64,000 nt of DNA from Streptomyces violens (GCF_000717745.1 NZ_JOBH01000002.1:62001-126000), one strand, 5' to 3'. Shown: positions 34,315-43,029, numbered from the stretch's first letter. The notes: generated from the sequence alone by a model not told the origin. Translations and numbers: made by a program.

Positions 34315-35046
34315 ATGAGACCTCTCCCCGTCTGCGGCCCCGAGGGCCCGCTGCGCGCCCCGGACAGCCCGCTGCGCCCGCCCCCTGTACGCGCCGTGCT
34401 CTTCGACTTCTCCGGCACGCTCTTCCAGATCGCGTCGTACGCCGACCGCATACGTGCCGCGATCGGCTCCCCCGTGAGCGAGGCGGCGATGGACGCCCTC
34501 CTGGCGGGCCTGGAAGCCGGTCTGGCGGAGCCCGCGGTCGTCGCGGCGCAGCGGGGCCGCGACGTCTCCGCGGCGGCCCACAGGCACGCGTTCACGACGT
34601 GGTACGCGTCCGTGCCGGGCCTCGTGCCGGTCGCGGAGGCGCTGTACGAGCAGTTGCGCTCGCCGGAGCACTGGCGCCCGTACGCGGACGCCGCGGAGAC
34701 GCTGGAGGCCCTCGCTGGGCGCGGTATCGCGCTCGGTGTGGTCAGTGACGTCGGCTGGGACCTGCGCCCGACGTTCGCGCATCACGGGCTCGACCGGTAC
34801 TTCTCCGCGTGGGTGCACTCCTTCGAGCACGACACGGAGAAGCCCGATCCGGCGCTGTTCGGGTACGCCTGCCGACAGCTGGGTGTCGCGTCCGCCGAGA
34901 CCCTGATGGTGGGCGACCACCCGGCCAAGGACGGCGGCGCGGCGGGCAGCGGTCTGCGGTCCTACGTGCTGCCGGCCGGCGCCGCCCCGGGGGCGGTGCG
35001 CGGGCTGGACGCGGTGCTGCGCCTCGTATGCGCAGCCGGTCCCTAG
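34315..35046 (+). CDS. HAD-superfamily hydrolase
   Basis: 243 residues. HAD motifs: I AVLFDFSGTLF (note Ser instead of the common acid/base Asp two residues after the nucleophile Asp), II GVVSDVGWDLRP, III the Lys in HDTEKPDPALF, IV LMVGDHPAKDGGAAGSG. A helical cap lies between motifs I and II. DxS in place of DxD is typical of non-phosphatase HADs such as dehalogenases and phosphonatases, so ordinary phosphatase activity is uncertain. It shares operator copy 2 with the divergent NMO-ligase operon. Confidence 0.8.
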   Translation: MRPLPVCGPEGPLRAPDSPLRPPPVRAVLFDFSGTLFQIASYADRIRAAIGSPVSEAAMDALLAGLEAGLAEPAVVAAQRGRDVSAAAHRHAFTTWYASVPGLVPVAEALYEQLRSPEHWRPYADAAETLEALAGRGIALGVVSDVGWDLRPTFAHHGLDRYFSAWVHSFEHDTEKPDPALFGYACRQLGVASAETLMVGDHPAKDGGAAGSGLRSYVLPAGAAPGAVRGLDAVLRLVCAAGP

Positions 35047-35060
35047 AGAGCAGCAGGCCC

Positions 35061-36626
35061 TCAGCCCTCCAGTACCGCCATCGCCGCGTTGTGCCCCGGG
35101 ATGCCGCTGACGCCGCCGCCCCTGAGGGCGCCCGCGCCGCACAGCAGGACATTCGGGTGCGCGGTGGCGACGCCCCAGCGGGCGGCGGGGGTGTCCTCCC
35201 CAGCGTCCTCCGTGGCGTCCTCCGCGTACGGGAAGGACAGATCGCCGTGGAAGATGTTGCCGCCCGGGAGGCGCAGGTCGCGTTCCAGGTCCAGTGGGGA
35301 CTTCGCCTCGATGCAGGGGCGGCTGTCGGCGTCATGGGCCAGGCAGTCGGCCAATGGCTCGGCGAGGTGCGCGTCGAGCTGTTCGACGGTGGCCTGCAAG
35401 AGGCGTTCCCGGGCCGCGTCGTTGTCGGCCGCGAAGAGCCGCGCCGGGGTGTGCAGCCCGAACAGGGTGAGGGTCTGGTAGCCCTGGCGCACCAGGTCGG
35501 GGGCGAGGATGGAGGGATCGGTCAGCGAGTGGCAGTAGATCTCGCTGGGCGGTGCGGTGGGCAGTTGGCCGGCCGCGGCCTGCTGGTAGGCGGTCTCCAA
35601 CTGCTCGTAGCCCTCGGCGATGTGGAAAGTGCCGGAGAACGCCTCGCGCGGGTCGACGGTCTCGTCCCGCAGCCGGGGCAGCCGCGTCAGCAACATGTTG
35701 ACCTTGAGCTGGGCGCCTTCGGGGGGCTCGGGCGGCTGCTCTCCGAGGAGGGCGGCCAGCGTCTGGGGGGCGGCGTTCACCAGGACGTGGCGGGCGGCGA
35801 ACGTGCCCTGTGCACACGTCACTTCGGCCGCCTTGCCGTCGGTGGCCAGGCCGGTCACCTCGTGCCCGGTGGCGATCTCCGCGCCCGCCTGCCGGGCGGC
35901 ACGGGCCAGCGCGTCGGTGAGCGCGCCCATGCCGCCGATGGGCACGTCCCAGTCGCCGGTGCCGCCGCCGATGACGTGGTACAGGAAGCAGCGGTTCTGC
36001 CGCAGGGACGGATCGTGTGCGGAGGCGAACGTGCCGATCAGTCCGTCGGTGAGGACGACGCCGCGTACGAGGTCGTCGGCGAAGTTCTTCTCGATCGTCT
36101 CGCCGACCGGCTGCTCGAACAGCGCCTGCCAGGCGTCCTCGTCGTCGATCCGGGCGCGCAGCTCGGCGCGGGTGGGGAGCGGTTCGGTGAGGGTGGGGAA
36201 GACGCGCTCCGCGAGCCGGGCGGTGGTCCCGTAAAAGCGTTCCCACGCCTCGTACTCGCGGTCGGAGCCGGTCAGTGCTTCGAACGCGGCACGGGTGCGG
36301 GCCGGTCCGCCGCCCACGAGGAGGCCGCCGGGGTGGCCGTCGCGGTCGGTGGGCGTGTAGGAGGAGACGGTGCGTTTACGGACGGCGAAGCGCAGCCCAA
36401 GGTCCTGCACGATCTTCGGGGGCAGCAGGCTGACGAGGTAGGAGTAGCGGGAGAGCCGGGCGTCGATTCCGGCGAAGGCCCTGGTGGAAACGGCGGCGCC
36501 ACCCGTGTGGTCCAGCCGTTCGAGTACGAGCACGCTGCGCCCGGCGCGGGCGAGATAGGCGGCGGCGACGAGCCCGTTGTGCCCGCCGCCGACAATGATC
36601 ACGTCATAGGACGTCCGTTCCGGCAT
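35061..36626 (-). CDS. FAD-dependent oxidoreductase, phytoene-desaturase/PYROXD2-like
   Basis: 521 residues from ATG 36626. N-terminal Rossmann FAD motif YDVIIVGGGHNGLVAAAYLA followed by VLERLDHTGGAAVSTRAFAG; C-terminal FAD contact NVLLCGAGALRGGGVSGIPG. The middle carries IPIGGMGALTDALARAARQA-like substrate-domain sequence (read DVPIGGMGALTDALARAA). This amine-oxidase/carotenoid-desaturase fold is widespread in Streptomyces outside carotenoid clusters; no phytoene synthase is near. Substrate unknown. The upstream in-frame extension to 36704 lacks a ribosome site and conserved sequence, so it is not used. Confidence 0.8.
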   Translation of the reverse strand: MPERTSYDVIIVGGGHNGLVAAAYLARAGRSVLVLERLDHTGGAAVSTRAFAGIDARLSRYSYLVSLLPPKIVQDLGLRFAVRKRTVSSYTPTDRDGHPGGLLVGGGPARTRAAFEALTGSDREYEAWERFYGTTARLAERVFPTLTEPLPTRAELRARIDDEDAWQALFEQPVGETIEKNFADDLVRGVVLTDGLIGTFASAHDPSLRQNRCFLYHVIGGGTGDWDVPIGGMGALTDALARAARQAGAEIATGHEVTGLATDGKAAEVTCAQGTFAARHVLVNAAPQTLAALLGEQPPEPPEGAQLKVNMLLTRLPRLRDETVDPREAFSGTFHIAEGYEQLETAYQQAAAGQLPTAPPSEIYCHSLTDPSILAPDLVRQGYQTLTLFGLHTPARLFAADNDAARERLLQATVEQLDAHLAEPLADCLAHDADSRPCIEAKSPLDLERDLRLPGGNIFHGDLSFPYAEDATEDAGEDTPAARWGVATAHPNVLLCGAGALRGGGVSGIPGHNAAMAVLEG

Positions 36627-36731
36627 GTCTCTTGGTAGCACGGAGCGATCAGTACCGGCCAGAGGTGGGTACTCCTCCGGTCGACAACGAACAGGAACGG
36701 TCACTTCCAGTCCTGTTCGATCAGCACCTCC

Positions 36732-38921
36732 TCAGTGCCCCTGCGTCCCTCGCTGCTGCCGCAGTGCCGCCACCCGGCGGTACAGCCCGACCGCCTCGGC
36801 GGCGCGGCCGAGCTGCTCCAGGCAGTGCGCCTCATCGGTGCGGCTGGCCAGCGCGTCGGGGTGGTCGGGCCCGAACACCCGCTCGCGGGCCTCGGCGACC
36901 TGCCGGTAGACCGACAGCGCCTCGGCCCAGCGGGTCAGCCAGCCCAGCCCCACCGCGACCTCGCGGCGGCTGACGAGCGTGTCCGGGTGGTCGGCACCGA
37001 GCACCTTCTCGCGCAGCGCGCACACCTCACGGGCCTCGGCCAGCGCCTCCTCCCAACGGCCGAGCCGCCCGAGGTTGACGCCGAGGCCGTGCCGGGCGCG
37101 CAGCGTCTCCGGGTCCTCCGCCCCCTGCGCCTCCGTACGGGCCGCCACCAGGTCCCGGTAGAGCGCCAGGGCCTCCGCGCTGCGGCCGAGCCGGCCGAGG
37201 CTTATCCCCACCTCGTACGTCGCGGCGAGCGTGTCGGGGTGGTCGGGGCCGAGCGCCTGTGCGCGCGCCGCGGCCACGTCCTGGTAGGTGCGCAGCGCTT
37301 CGGGCCAGCGGCCCAGGCGGCCGAGCGTGTAGGCCACCTCGCAGCGCGTCACAAGGGTGTCGGGGTGGCGTTCGCCGAGCACCCGGGCGCGCGCCGCCGC
37401 GACCTCCCGCGCCATCTCGTACGAGTCCTCCAGGCGGCCGAGGCGGCTGAGGTTGAAGGCGAGGTTGTGGCGGCAGCGCAGGGTGTCGGGGTGGTCGGCG
37501 CCCATGGAGCGGTCACGGTCCGCCAGTACCGCCGTGTAGACCTGGTGCGCCTCGAAGTGGCGGCCCAGCCGGCCGAGTACGTACGCGGTCTCCTGGCGCG
37601 CCGCGAGCGTGTCGGCGTGCTCGGGGCCGAGCGTCCGCTCGCGGCCCGCCGCGACCGCCTCGTACTCGCGCAGCGCGTCGGCGAAGCGGCCCGAGCGCGA
37701 GAGGGTGAAGGCCACTTCGAAGCGGCTGGCGAGGGTGTCGCGGTGGTCGGGGCCGAGCAGGTGGTCCCGTTCGGCGGCGACCGCGCGGTGCACCTCGCCC
37801 GCCTCCTCCCAGCGCCCGAGCCGGCCCAGGCTCAGCCCGGCGTTGTGCCGGCCGGCGAGCGCGGCGAGCGTCGCGGGCGAAGGGGTGGGGCGTTCCCGGG
37901 CGGGCGGAGCGCCCTCCTCGGGGCGGCACGGCTCGAAGCCCGCGGTCCAGGCGCCGGTGAGCTCGCCGACGGCGCCTCGGGACGGTGTGCCGGGCGTGCG
38001 GGCCCGCCGCGCGCCGGCGCCGACCCGCATACCGGCGGCCCAGGAGGGCAGCCCCGCGCCGGCCGACTGCGGGGTGCGGGCGGTGGCGATGCGCTTGCCC
38101 AGCTCGGCGGCGTCGCGCGGGCGGTCGTCGGGGTCCTTGGCGAGCAGGTCGAGGACGATGCGCTCGTACGGCTCGGGGAGGTCGGGGCGGCGCTTGCGGA
38201 GCGGTTCGGGCGCGGTGTCGCGGTGGCCGACGAGCACGGCCCAGGCGTCGTCGAATTCGAACGGCGGGACGCCCGTGGCCAGTTCGTACAGCACGCAGCC
38301 CAGCGAGTACAGGTCGCTGCGGTGGTCGATGGTGCCGCCCGCGATCTGCTCGGGTGACATGTAGTGCGGGGTACCCATGGCGATGCCGGTACCGGTGAGG
38401 CGAGCGGTGAAACCGATGTCGTGGCCGAGCCGGGCGATGCCGAAGTCGCAGATCTTCACCGTGCCGTCCGCTATCCGGACGATGTTCGCGGGCTTCAGGT
38501 CCCGGTGCACGACCGCTTGCTCGTGCGTATACGCGAGCGCCGCTGACACCTGGTCGGCGATGTCGACGAAGTCCGGTACGGGCAGCGGGTCCTTTCGGTT
38601 GTCCTCCAGAAGCTGGCTGAGATTGCGCCCGTCCAGCAGCTCCATGACGATGTACAGAATGTCGTCGTCCTCGCCGAAGTCGTGCACGACGGTGATGCCG
38701 CGGTGCTGCAGCCCCGCGGCCACCCGCGCCTCGCGCCGGAACCGCTCGCGCAGCACCCGCATGAACGACGGGTCCTGCTGCTGCCCCAGCGGCTTGAGGC
38801 ACTTCACCGCGACCTGACGGCCCAGGGACTCGTCCCGGGCCCGCCACACCTCGCCCATGCCTCCGCGGCCGATCAGATCGATCAGCCGGTAACGGCCGTG
38901 GATCAGCCTGCTCTCCCCCAT
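36732..38921 (-). CDS. Serine/threonine protein kinase with C-terminal TPR repeats
   Basis: 729 residues from ATG 38921. Kinase domain ~1-280: Gly loop IGRGGMGEVWRARD, Lys in VAVKCL, VVHRDLKPANIV, DFG in ICDFGIARLG, SPEQ, then SDLYSLGCVLYELATG. A short disordered linker (~285-340) follows and no membrane helix, so unlike PknB-type sensors it is soluble. Then eight ~42-residue kinesin-light-chain-like TPRs, each with a GPDHPDTLA-type turn and GRLGRWEEAL-type helix. The repeats probably bind partners or substrates. The DNA of the repeats is strongly similar, so unequal recombination could change their number. Confidence 0.88.
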   Translation of the reverse strand: MGESRLIHGRYRLIDLIGRGGMGEVWRARDESLGRQVAVKCLKPLGQQQDPSFMRVLRERFRREARVAAGLQHRGITVVHDFGEDDDILYIVMELLDGRNLSQLLEDNRKDPLPVPDFVDIADQVSAALAYTHEQAVVHRDLKPANIVRIADGTVKICDFGIARLGHDIGFTARLTGTGIAMGTPHYMSPEQIAGGTIDHRSDLYSLGCVLYELATGVPPFEFDDAWAVLVGHRDTAPEPLRKRRPDLPEPYERIVLDLLAKDPDDRPRDAAELGKRIATARTPQSAGAGLPSWAAGMRVGAGARRARTPGTPSRGAVGELTGAWTAGFEPCRPEEGAPPARERPTPSPATLAALAGRHNAGLSLGRLGRWEEAGEVHRAVAAERDHLLGPDHRDTLASRFEVAFTLSRSGRFADALREYEAVAAGRERTLGPEHADTLAARQETAYVLGRLGRHFEAHQVYTAVLADRDRSMGADHPDTLRCRHNLAFNLSRLGRLEDSYEMAREVAAARARVLGERHPDTLVTRCEVAYTLGRLGRWPEALRTYQDVAAARAQALGPDHPDTLAATYEVGISLGRLGRSAEALALYRDLVAARTEAQGAEDPETLRARHGLGVNLGRLGRWEEALAEAREVCALREKVLGADHPDTLVSRREVAVGLGWLTRWAEALSVYRQVAEARERVFGPDHPDALASRTDEAHCLEQLGRAAEAVGLYRRVAALRQQRGTQGH

Positions 38922-38949
38922 CGCCTGCTGCCGCCCCCCGTCGCCGTCG

Positions 38950-39294
38950 TCACTCCTGTGGCTCCCCCTGAGCACCGTGAGCCCTCAGTATGGCGGCCGG
39001 GCGGCACAGCTTGTAGGCCGACGGGCGGGTGCCGGGTCCGAGTCCGGCCACCGCGCGCAGGAGGTGTTTCGGCGGCAGCTGCCGGCGCCCGGTCGGCGGG
39101 ACCGCCCGCGGTACGCGTCCCGCGGCGCGCAGCCGCCGGTCGACGGCCGCAGGGGACGGCACCGGCCTGCCGTACAGCTCGTGCGCGTACGGAGGGGGCG
39201 CCTCGTACGCCAGTGAGGCCACCCGCCGCCACAGCAGCGCGCGTACGGGGACCGGCGGGAGGGTCGGCCGGGGGCCGGCCCCACCGGAGATCAT
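38950..39294 (-). CDS. Small uncharacterised protein coupled to fadE; possible C-terminal remnant of an MpaB/DUF2236-type oxygenase
   Basis: 114 residues. The ATG overlaps the acyl-CoA dehydrogenase stop by 4 bp (ATGA), which supports translation. The body is basic (ALLWRRVASLAYEAPPPYAH, ELYGRPVPSPAAVDRRLRAA, LPPKHLLRAVAGLGPGTRPS). LPP/ELYGxP resembles the last part of DUF2236 oxygenases, but the haem-binding portion is absent. Either a truncated gene or an unknown small protein. No function is claimed. Confidence 0.45.
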   Translation of the reverse strand: MISGGAGPRPTLPPVPVRALLWRRVASLAYEAPPPYAHELYGRPVPSPAAVDRRLRAAGRVPRAVPPTGRRQLPPKHLLRAVAGLGPGTRPSAYKLCRPAAILRAHGAQGEPQE

Positions 39295-40469
39295 CTGCGC
39301 ACGCGGGGCATCCCCAGGCCGATCCAGGAGATGATCTCCCGCTGGATCTCGTTGTTCCCGCCGCCGAAGGTGAAGATGACGGCCGAGCGGTAGCCGCGCT
39401 CCAGCTCGCCGTGGAGCACCGCGCCCGCCGAGCCCTCCTTCAGCGGCCCGGCGGCGCCGACCACCTCCAGCAGCCAGGCGTAGGCGTCCCGGCGCGCCTC
39501 CGAGCCGTACACCTTGACGGCGGAGGCGTCCTGCGGGGTGAGGGCGGCGCGCTGGAGCGCGTCGACCATCCGCCAGTTCAGGAGCTTCAGGGCGTCCAGT
39601 TTCGTGTGCGTGCGGGCCAGCCGGGTGCGGACCCAGCCCAGGTCGATGACGCGCCGGCCGTCGGCGAGCTTGGTCTCCACGGCCCAGCGCTGGACGTCGT
39701 GCAGCGCGCGGATGGCCATCGTGCCGTGCGCGGCGAGGGTGACGCGCTCGTGGTTGAGCTGGTTGGTGATGATGCGCCAGCCCTCGTTCTCCGCGCCGAC
39801 CCGGCGGCTCACGGGGACGCGGACGTTCTCGTAGTAGCTCGCGGTGGTGTCGTGGCCGGCGAGGGTGTTGATGAGGGTGCAGGAGTAGCCAGGGTCACTG
39901 GTGGGGACGAGGAGCATGCTGATGCCCTTGTGGGCCGGTGCTTCGGGGTCGGTACGGACGGCCAGCCACACCCAGTCGGCGGTGTCCCCGTTGGTGGTCC
40001 AGATCTTCTGCCCGTTGACGACGTAGGAGTCCCCATCCCGCACCGCACGGGTTTTCAGGGCCGCCAGATCGGTGCCCGCGTCGGGTTCGCTGTACCCGAT
40101 CGCGAAGTCGATCTCGCCGGAGAGGATCTTCGGCAGGAAGTGCGCCTTCTGCTCGTTGCTGCCGTACTTCATGATCGTCGGGCCGACGGTGTTCAGCGCC
40201 ATCAGGGGCAGCGGCACGCCTGCCTGGGCCGCCTCGTCGAAGAAGACGAACTGCTCCATCGGCGTGAGGCCGCGGCCGCCGTACTCCTTCGGCCAGCCGA
40301 CGCCGAGCCAGCCGTCGGCGCCGAGGCGGCGGACCGTCTCGCGGTAGAACCGCTTCCGTTCGGCGGGTGCCGCGTACCGCGCGTACGCGTTGTCCGGCAC
40401 CAGTTGGGCGAAGTAGGTCCGCAGCTCGGCGCGCAGCCGCTGCTGTTCGGGCGTGTATTCGAGGTGCAC
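39291..40469 (-). CDS. Acyl-CoA dehydrogenase (FadE type)
   Basis: 392 residues from GTG 40469 (GGGAGGGGCC upstream, start of similarity HLEYTPEQQRLRAELRTYFA). Motifs: YSEPDAGTDLAALKTRAVRD, GQKIWTTNGDTADW (flavin and substrate region), NHERVTLAAHGTM, and FTFGGGNNEIQREIISWIGL followed by GMPR at the C-terminus. The GGNNEIQ ending is typical of FadE26/FadE28-type subunits of actinobacterial sterol side-chain degradation. There the dehydrogenase is often an alpha2beta2 heterotetramer of two genes, but only one is present here. A KstR-like box lies 72 bp upstream. The next gene overlaps by 4 bp. Confidence 0.85.
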   Translation of the reverse strand: MHLEYTPEQQRLRAELRTYFAQLVPDNAYARYAAPAERKRFYRETVRRLGADGWLGVGWPKEYGGRGLTPMEQFVFFDEAAQAGVPLPLMALNTVGPTIMKYGSNEQKAHFLPKILSGEIDFAIGYSEPDAGTDLAALKTRAVRDGDSYVVNGQKIWTTNGDTADWVWLAVRTDPEAPAHKGISMLLVPTSDPGYSCTLINTLAGHDTTASYYENVRVPVSRRVGAENEGWRIITNQLNHERVTLAAHGTMAIRALHDVQRWAVETKLADGRRVIDLGWVRTRLARTHTKLDALKLLNWRMVDALQRAALTPQDASAVKVYGSEARRDAYAWLLEVVGAAGPLKEGSAGAVLHGELERGYRSAVIFTFGGGNNEIQREIISWIGLGMPRVRR

Positions 40470-40540
40470 GGCCCCTCCCTGTACCGGTCTGACGGCCCGT
40501 CGCTGCCGTGGGCTGACGGTCCGTAGGGTCGCCCGCACGG

Positions 40541-40554
40541 TAGAACGTGTTCCA
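40541..40554. promoter_or_regulatory. KstR-like operator before the acyl-CoA dehydrogenase gene
   Basis: TAGAACGTGTTCCA differs at one base from the KstR palindrome TAGAACGTGTTCTA known from mycobacterial and rhodococcal steroid genes. It is 72 bp before the fadE-type start and about 70 bp before the divergent antiporter start. Confidence 0.6.
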
Positions 40555-40624
40555 GTAATACGGAAGGGGCGGACGCGCACCTCTTGCGCGCGCAGCCCGC
40601 CGGGCGATCTGAGAAGGTCGAGCC

Positions 40625-41725
40625 ATGCTGCGTACCGTCCGGGCGGTCGCCGGTCACTGGACCGCCGCCCTTCCCGTGCTCGCCGTCGTCCTGCTCGCGC
40701 TCGCCTGGGGCCGTTCGCTGCCCGGCCCGGTCGTGGCCCTAGTGGCGTGCTTCCTCGCCGGCGCGGTGCTCGCGGCGGTGCACCACGCCGAGGTGGTGGC
40801 CCACCGGGTGGGCGAGCCGTTCGGGTCGCTCGTGCTCGCCGTCGCGGTGACCATCATCGAGGTCGCGCTCATCCTCACCCTGATGACCGACGGCGGGGAC
40901 AAGTCCGCCTCGCTCGCCCGGGACACCGTCTTCGCCGCCGTGATGATCACCTGCAACGGCATCGTCGGGCTGTGTCTGCTGGTGGGGGCGTTGCGGCGGC
41001 GGGTCGCGGTGTTCAATCCGGAGGGTACGGGCGCGGCGTTCGCGACCGTGGCCACGCTGGCGGGCCTCAGCCTCGTCCTGCCGACCTTCACCACGAGCAA
41101 GCCGGGGCCGGAGTTCGCACCCGCACAGCTGATCTTCGCCGCGCTCGCGGCCGTGGTGCTCTACGGGCTCTTCGTCGCCACCCAGACCGTGCGGCACCGG
41201 GACTACTTCCTCCCGGTGTCCTCGTCCGGCAAGGTGATCGACGAGGACGACCACGCCGATCCGCCCACCCGGCGGACGGCCCTGACCAGCCTGGGCCTGC
41301 TGGCCCTGGCGCTGGTCGGCGTGGTCGGGCTGGCCAAGGCGGTGTCGCCGACGATCGAGGCCGGGGTGGCCGCGGCGGGGCTGCCGTCCTCCGTGGTCGG
41401 CGTGGTGATCGCGCTGCTGGTCCTGCTGCCGGAGACCATCGCGGCGGTACGGGCGGCCACCCGCGACCGCGTGCAGACGAGCCTGAACCTCGGGCTCGGA
41501 TCGGCCATGGCGAGCATCGGTCTGACCATTCCCGCGGTCGCGGCGGCGTCCATCTGGCTGAGCGGCCCGCTCGTCCTCGGCCTCGGTGCGACGCACATGG
41601 TGCTGCTCGCCCTCACCGTGGTCGTCGGCACCCTGACGGTCATCCCGGGGCGCGCCACGCCCCTTCAGGGCGGCGTCCACCTGGCGCTGCTGGCGGCGTA
41701 TCTGGTGCTGGCGGTCAGCCCCTAG
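40625..41725 (+). CDS. chaA: Calcium/sodium:proton antiporter (ChaA-type CaCA family)
   Basis: 366 residues, ~11 membrane helices, GAAGG before the ATG. CaCA alpha repeats: EPFGSLVLAVAVTIIEVALI (repeat 1, with the ion-binding Glu) and LLPETIAAVRAATRDRVQTS followed by NLGLGSAMASIGLTIP (repeat 2). An acidic cytoplasmic loop (GKVIDEDDHADPP) separates the halves. It exchanges cytoplasmic Ca2+ or Na+/K+ for protons at the membrane. No regulatory element is evident apart from the shared intergenic region with fadE. The stop codon lies at the start of a 39-bp tandem duplication. Confidence 0.87.
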   Translation: MLRTVRAVAGHWTAALPVLAVVLLALAWGRSLPGPVVALVACFLAGAVLAAVHHAEVVAHRVGEPFGSLVLAVAVTIIEVALILTLMTDGGDKSASLARDTVFAAVMITCNGIVGLCLLVGALRRRVAVFNPEGTGAAFATVATLAGLSLVLPTFTTSKPGPEFAPAQLIFAALAAVVLYGLFVATQTVRHRDYFLPVSSSGKVIDEDDHADPPTRRTALTSLGLLALALVGVVGLAKAVSPTIEAGVAAAGLPSSVVGVVIALLVLLPETIAAVRAATRDRVQTSLNLGLGSAMASIGLTIPAVAAASIWLSGPLVLGLGATHMVLLALTVVVGTLTVIPGRATPLQGGVHLALLAAYLVLAVSP

Positions 41726-41801
41726 CTGTCCTGCAGCCTCCAGCCGTCCTCGTCGCGCGTCCAGCCGTCCTGCAGCCGCTAGCCGTTCTCGTCGCGCGTC
41801 C
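41724..41801. repeat. Tandem 39-bp duplication spanning two stop codons
   Basis: Copies 41724-41762 and 41763-41801 differ at only five positions. The chaA stop (TAG 41723-41725) is at its left edge. The right copy contains the TAG stop (41781-41779, minus strand) of the small zinc-ribbon gene. In that frame the left copy would encode TRDEDGWRLQDS and then a stop. Confidence 0.85.
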
Positions 41802-42132
41802 GGCCGGAGTGGCGCCGCAGGTGGAAATGGGGGCCGTGCGGGATGTGCGGGGTGTGCTCATGGCGCTCGGGGCGGGACTGCGGCGCGGTCTCCGCCTGGA
41901 GGGCCCGCTCGGCCAGCCCGACCGGCACCGCGTGCACCCGCCGGCTCTCGCAGTGCGGGCAGACCGGTGAGGTCAGCGGGGAGCGCACCCTGCGCCCTTC
42001 GATGCGGTACTCCTGTGAGCGCTGGCCCGCGACGTCGGTGACGATCGCGATCTCGTAGCTCTGCTTCCAGGCGTGTCCGCATCCGGTGCAGCTGAATGCG
42101 TACGTCTGCCGCATGTCACCCGGTTCGGCCAT
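41779..42132 (-). CDS. Zinc-ribbon-like conserved hypothetical protein
   Basis: 117 residues, start ATG 42132 with AAGGGAGCGAG. Two Cys pairs form a likely zinc site: FSCTGCGHAWKQSYEI and SPVCPHCESRRVHAV. A His/Pro/Arg-rich tail follows (HTPHIPHGPHFHLRRHSGRT) that could bind metal. The gene ends in TAG within a 39-bp duplication. Reading through the stop would add 26 residues repeating the TRDE(N/D)G-RLQD motif. Function unknown. Confidence 0.72.
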   Translation of the reverse strand: MAEPGDMRQTYAFSCTGCGHAWKQSYEIAIVTDVAGQRSQEYRIEGRRVRSPLTSPVCPHCESRRVHAVPVGLAERALQAETAPQSRPERHEHTPHIPHGPHFHLRRHSGRTRDENG

Positions 42133-42356
42133 GGCTCGCTCCCTTGTGGCCGGCGCGCCGCGCCCGGCGCAGCCGCTCCCAGGCAGCCATCATCACGCGC
42201 CCGGAGGCGTCCCGCAACGCTCGCGGCAAGCCCGCGGTGCCCGCATCGCGGCAGTCCGCCGAAGGCCACCGCCGGGGCCACCCCGCCGCTGCCGCCCGTC
42301 CCGGCGGTCAGTACCTTCTCCTCGACCGAGGGGACCGAGGGAGACAGGGGCACACG

Positions 42357-42911
42357 ATGCGTTACGCCGACGGCCCGGTGGCCGAGTGCGAGATACGGAT
42401 CGCGGCGGCCGCGCCGCGGGTCTGGGAGCTGGTCGGCGACATCGGCCTGCCCGTCCGGCTGAGCCCTGAACTGCACCGCGTGGAATGGCTCGACGGCGCC
42501 ACCGCGCCCGCGCCGGACGCACGCTTCACCGGGCACAACCGCCACCCGAAGATCGGCGAGTGGCAGACCGTCTCGCAGATCATGACGGTCGCCGCCGAGC
42601 GCGAGCTCGGCTGGGCCGTCCTGGACACCGGCGGCCGGTTCGGCGCACCGGTGGAGGACCCCGCACAAGCCCTCGCGACCTGGCGTTTCGTCCTGGAGCC
42701 CGCCCCCGGGCACGTCCTCGTACGGCACTCCGTGCGCATCGGCCCCGGCGCCTCCGGGCTCAGCGTCATCATCGCCCGCATGCCCGACCGGGAGGAGCAG
42801 CTGATCGAGGCCCGCCTCGCCGAGCTGCGTACGGGCATGGAGGCGACCCTGAAGGGCATCAAGGCGCTCGCGGAGGGTGACAGCCCCGGAGAGCCTGCGT
42901 ACACCCGTTAG
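42357..42911 (+). CDS. SRPBCC (polyketide cyclase/dehydrase-like) protein
   Basis: 184 residues from ATG 42357 (GGGAGACAGGGG upstream). START-like fold: ECEIRIAAAAPRVWELVGDI, LPVRLSPELHRVEWLDG, NRHPKIGEWQTVSQIMTVAA, LATWRFVLEPAPGHVLVRHS and a long C-terminal helix LIEARLAELRTGMEATLKGI. This is the stress-type SRPBCC branch common in Streptomyces, not the minimal-PKS cyclases; it binds an unknown hydrophobic ligand. No partner gene is evident. Confidence 0.82.
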   Translation: MRYADGPVAECEIRIAAAAPRVWELVGDIGLPVRLSPELHRVEWLDGATAPAPDARFTGHNRHPKIGEWQTVSQIMTVAAERELGWAVLDTGGRFGAPVEDPAQALATWRFVLEPAPGHVLVRHSVRIGPGASGLSVIIARMPDREEQLIEARLAELRTGMEATLKGIKALAEGDSPGEPAYTR

Positions 42912-42988
42912 AAAGCCATCAAGCGCGGGGCCGCCCCCGTAAGGGAGCCGTCAACGGCGAGGGCAAGGGCTCGGAACGGCGGTTTGCT

Positions 42989-42999
42989 CTGACTGTCAG
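42989..42999. promoter_or_regulatory. CTGAC-T-GTCAG palindrome before the kdp operon
   Basis: CTGACTGTCAG, symmetric about a central T, 31 bp before the first small kdp-region gene. It has the same half-sites as the operators at 16956 and 34269 but with a 1-bp instead of 5-bp spacer, so it is probably a different site. Confidence 0.35.
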
Positions 43000-43029
43000 T
43001 TCACCCCTCCACTCGTTCAGGAGCTCTCG

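Noticed and set aside
36627..36704. N-terminal extension of the FAD oxidoreductase
   Set aside because: The extra 26 residues are not part of the FAD fold and lack a ribosome site; ATG 36626 fits better.
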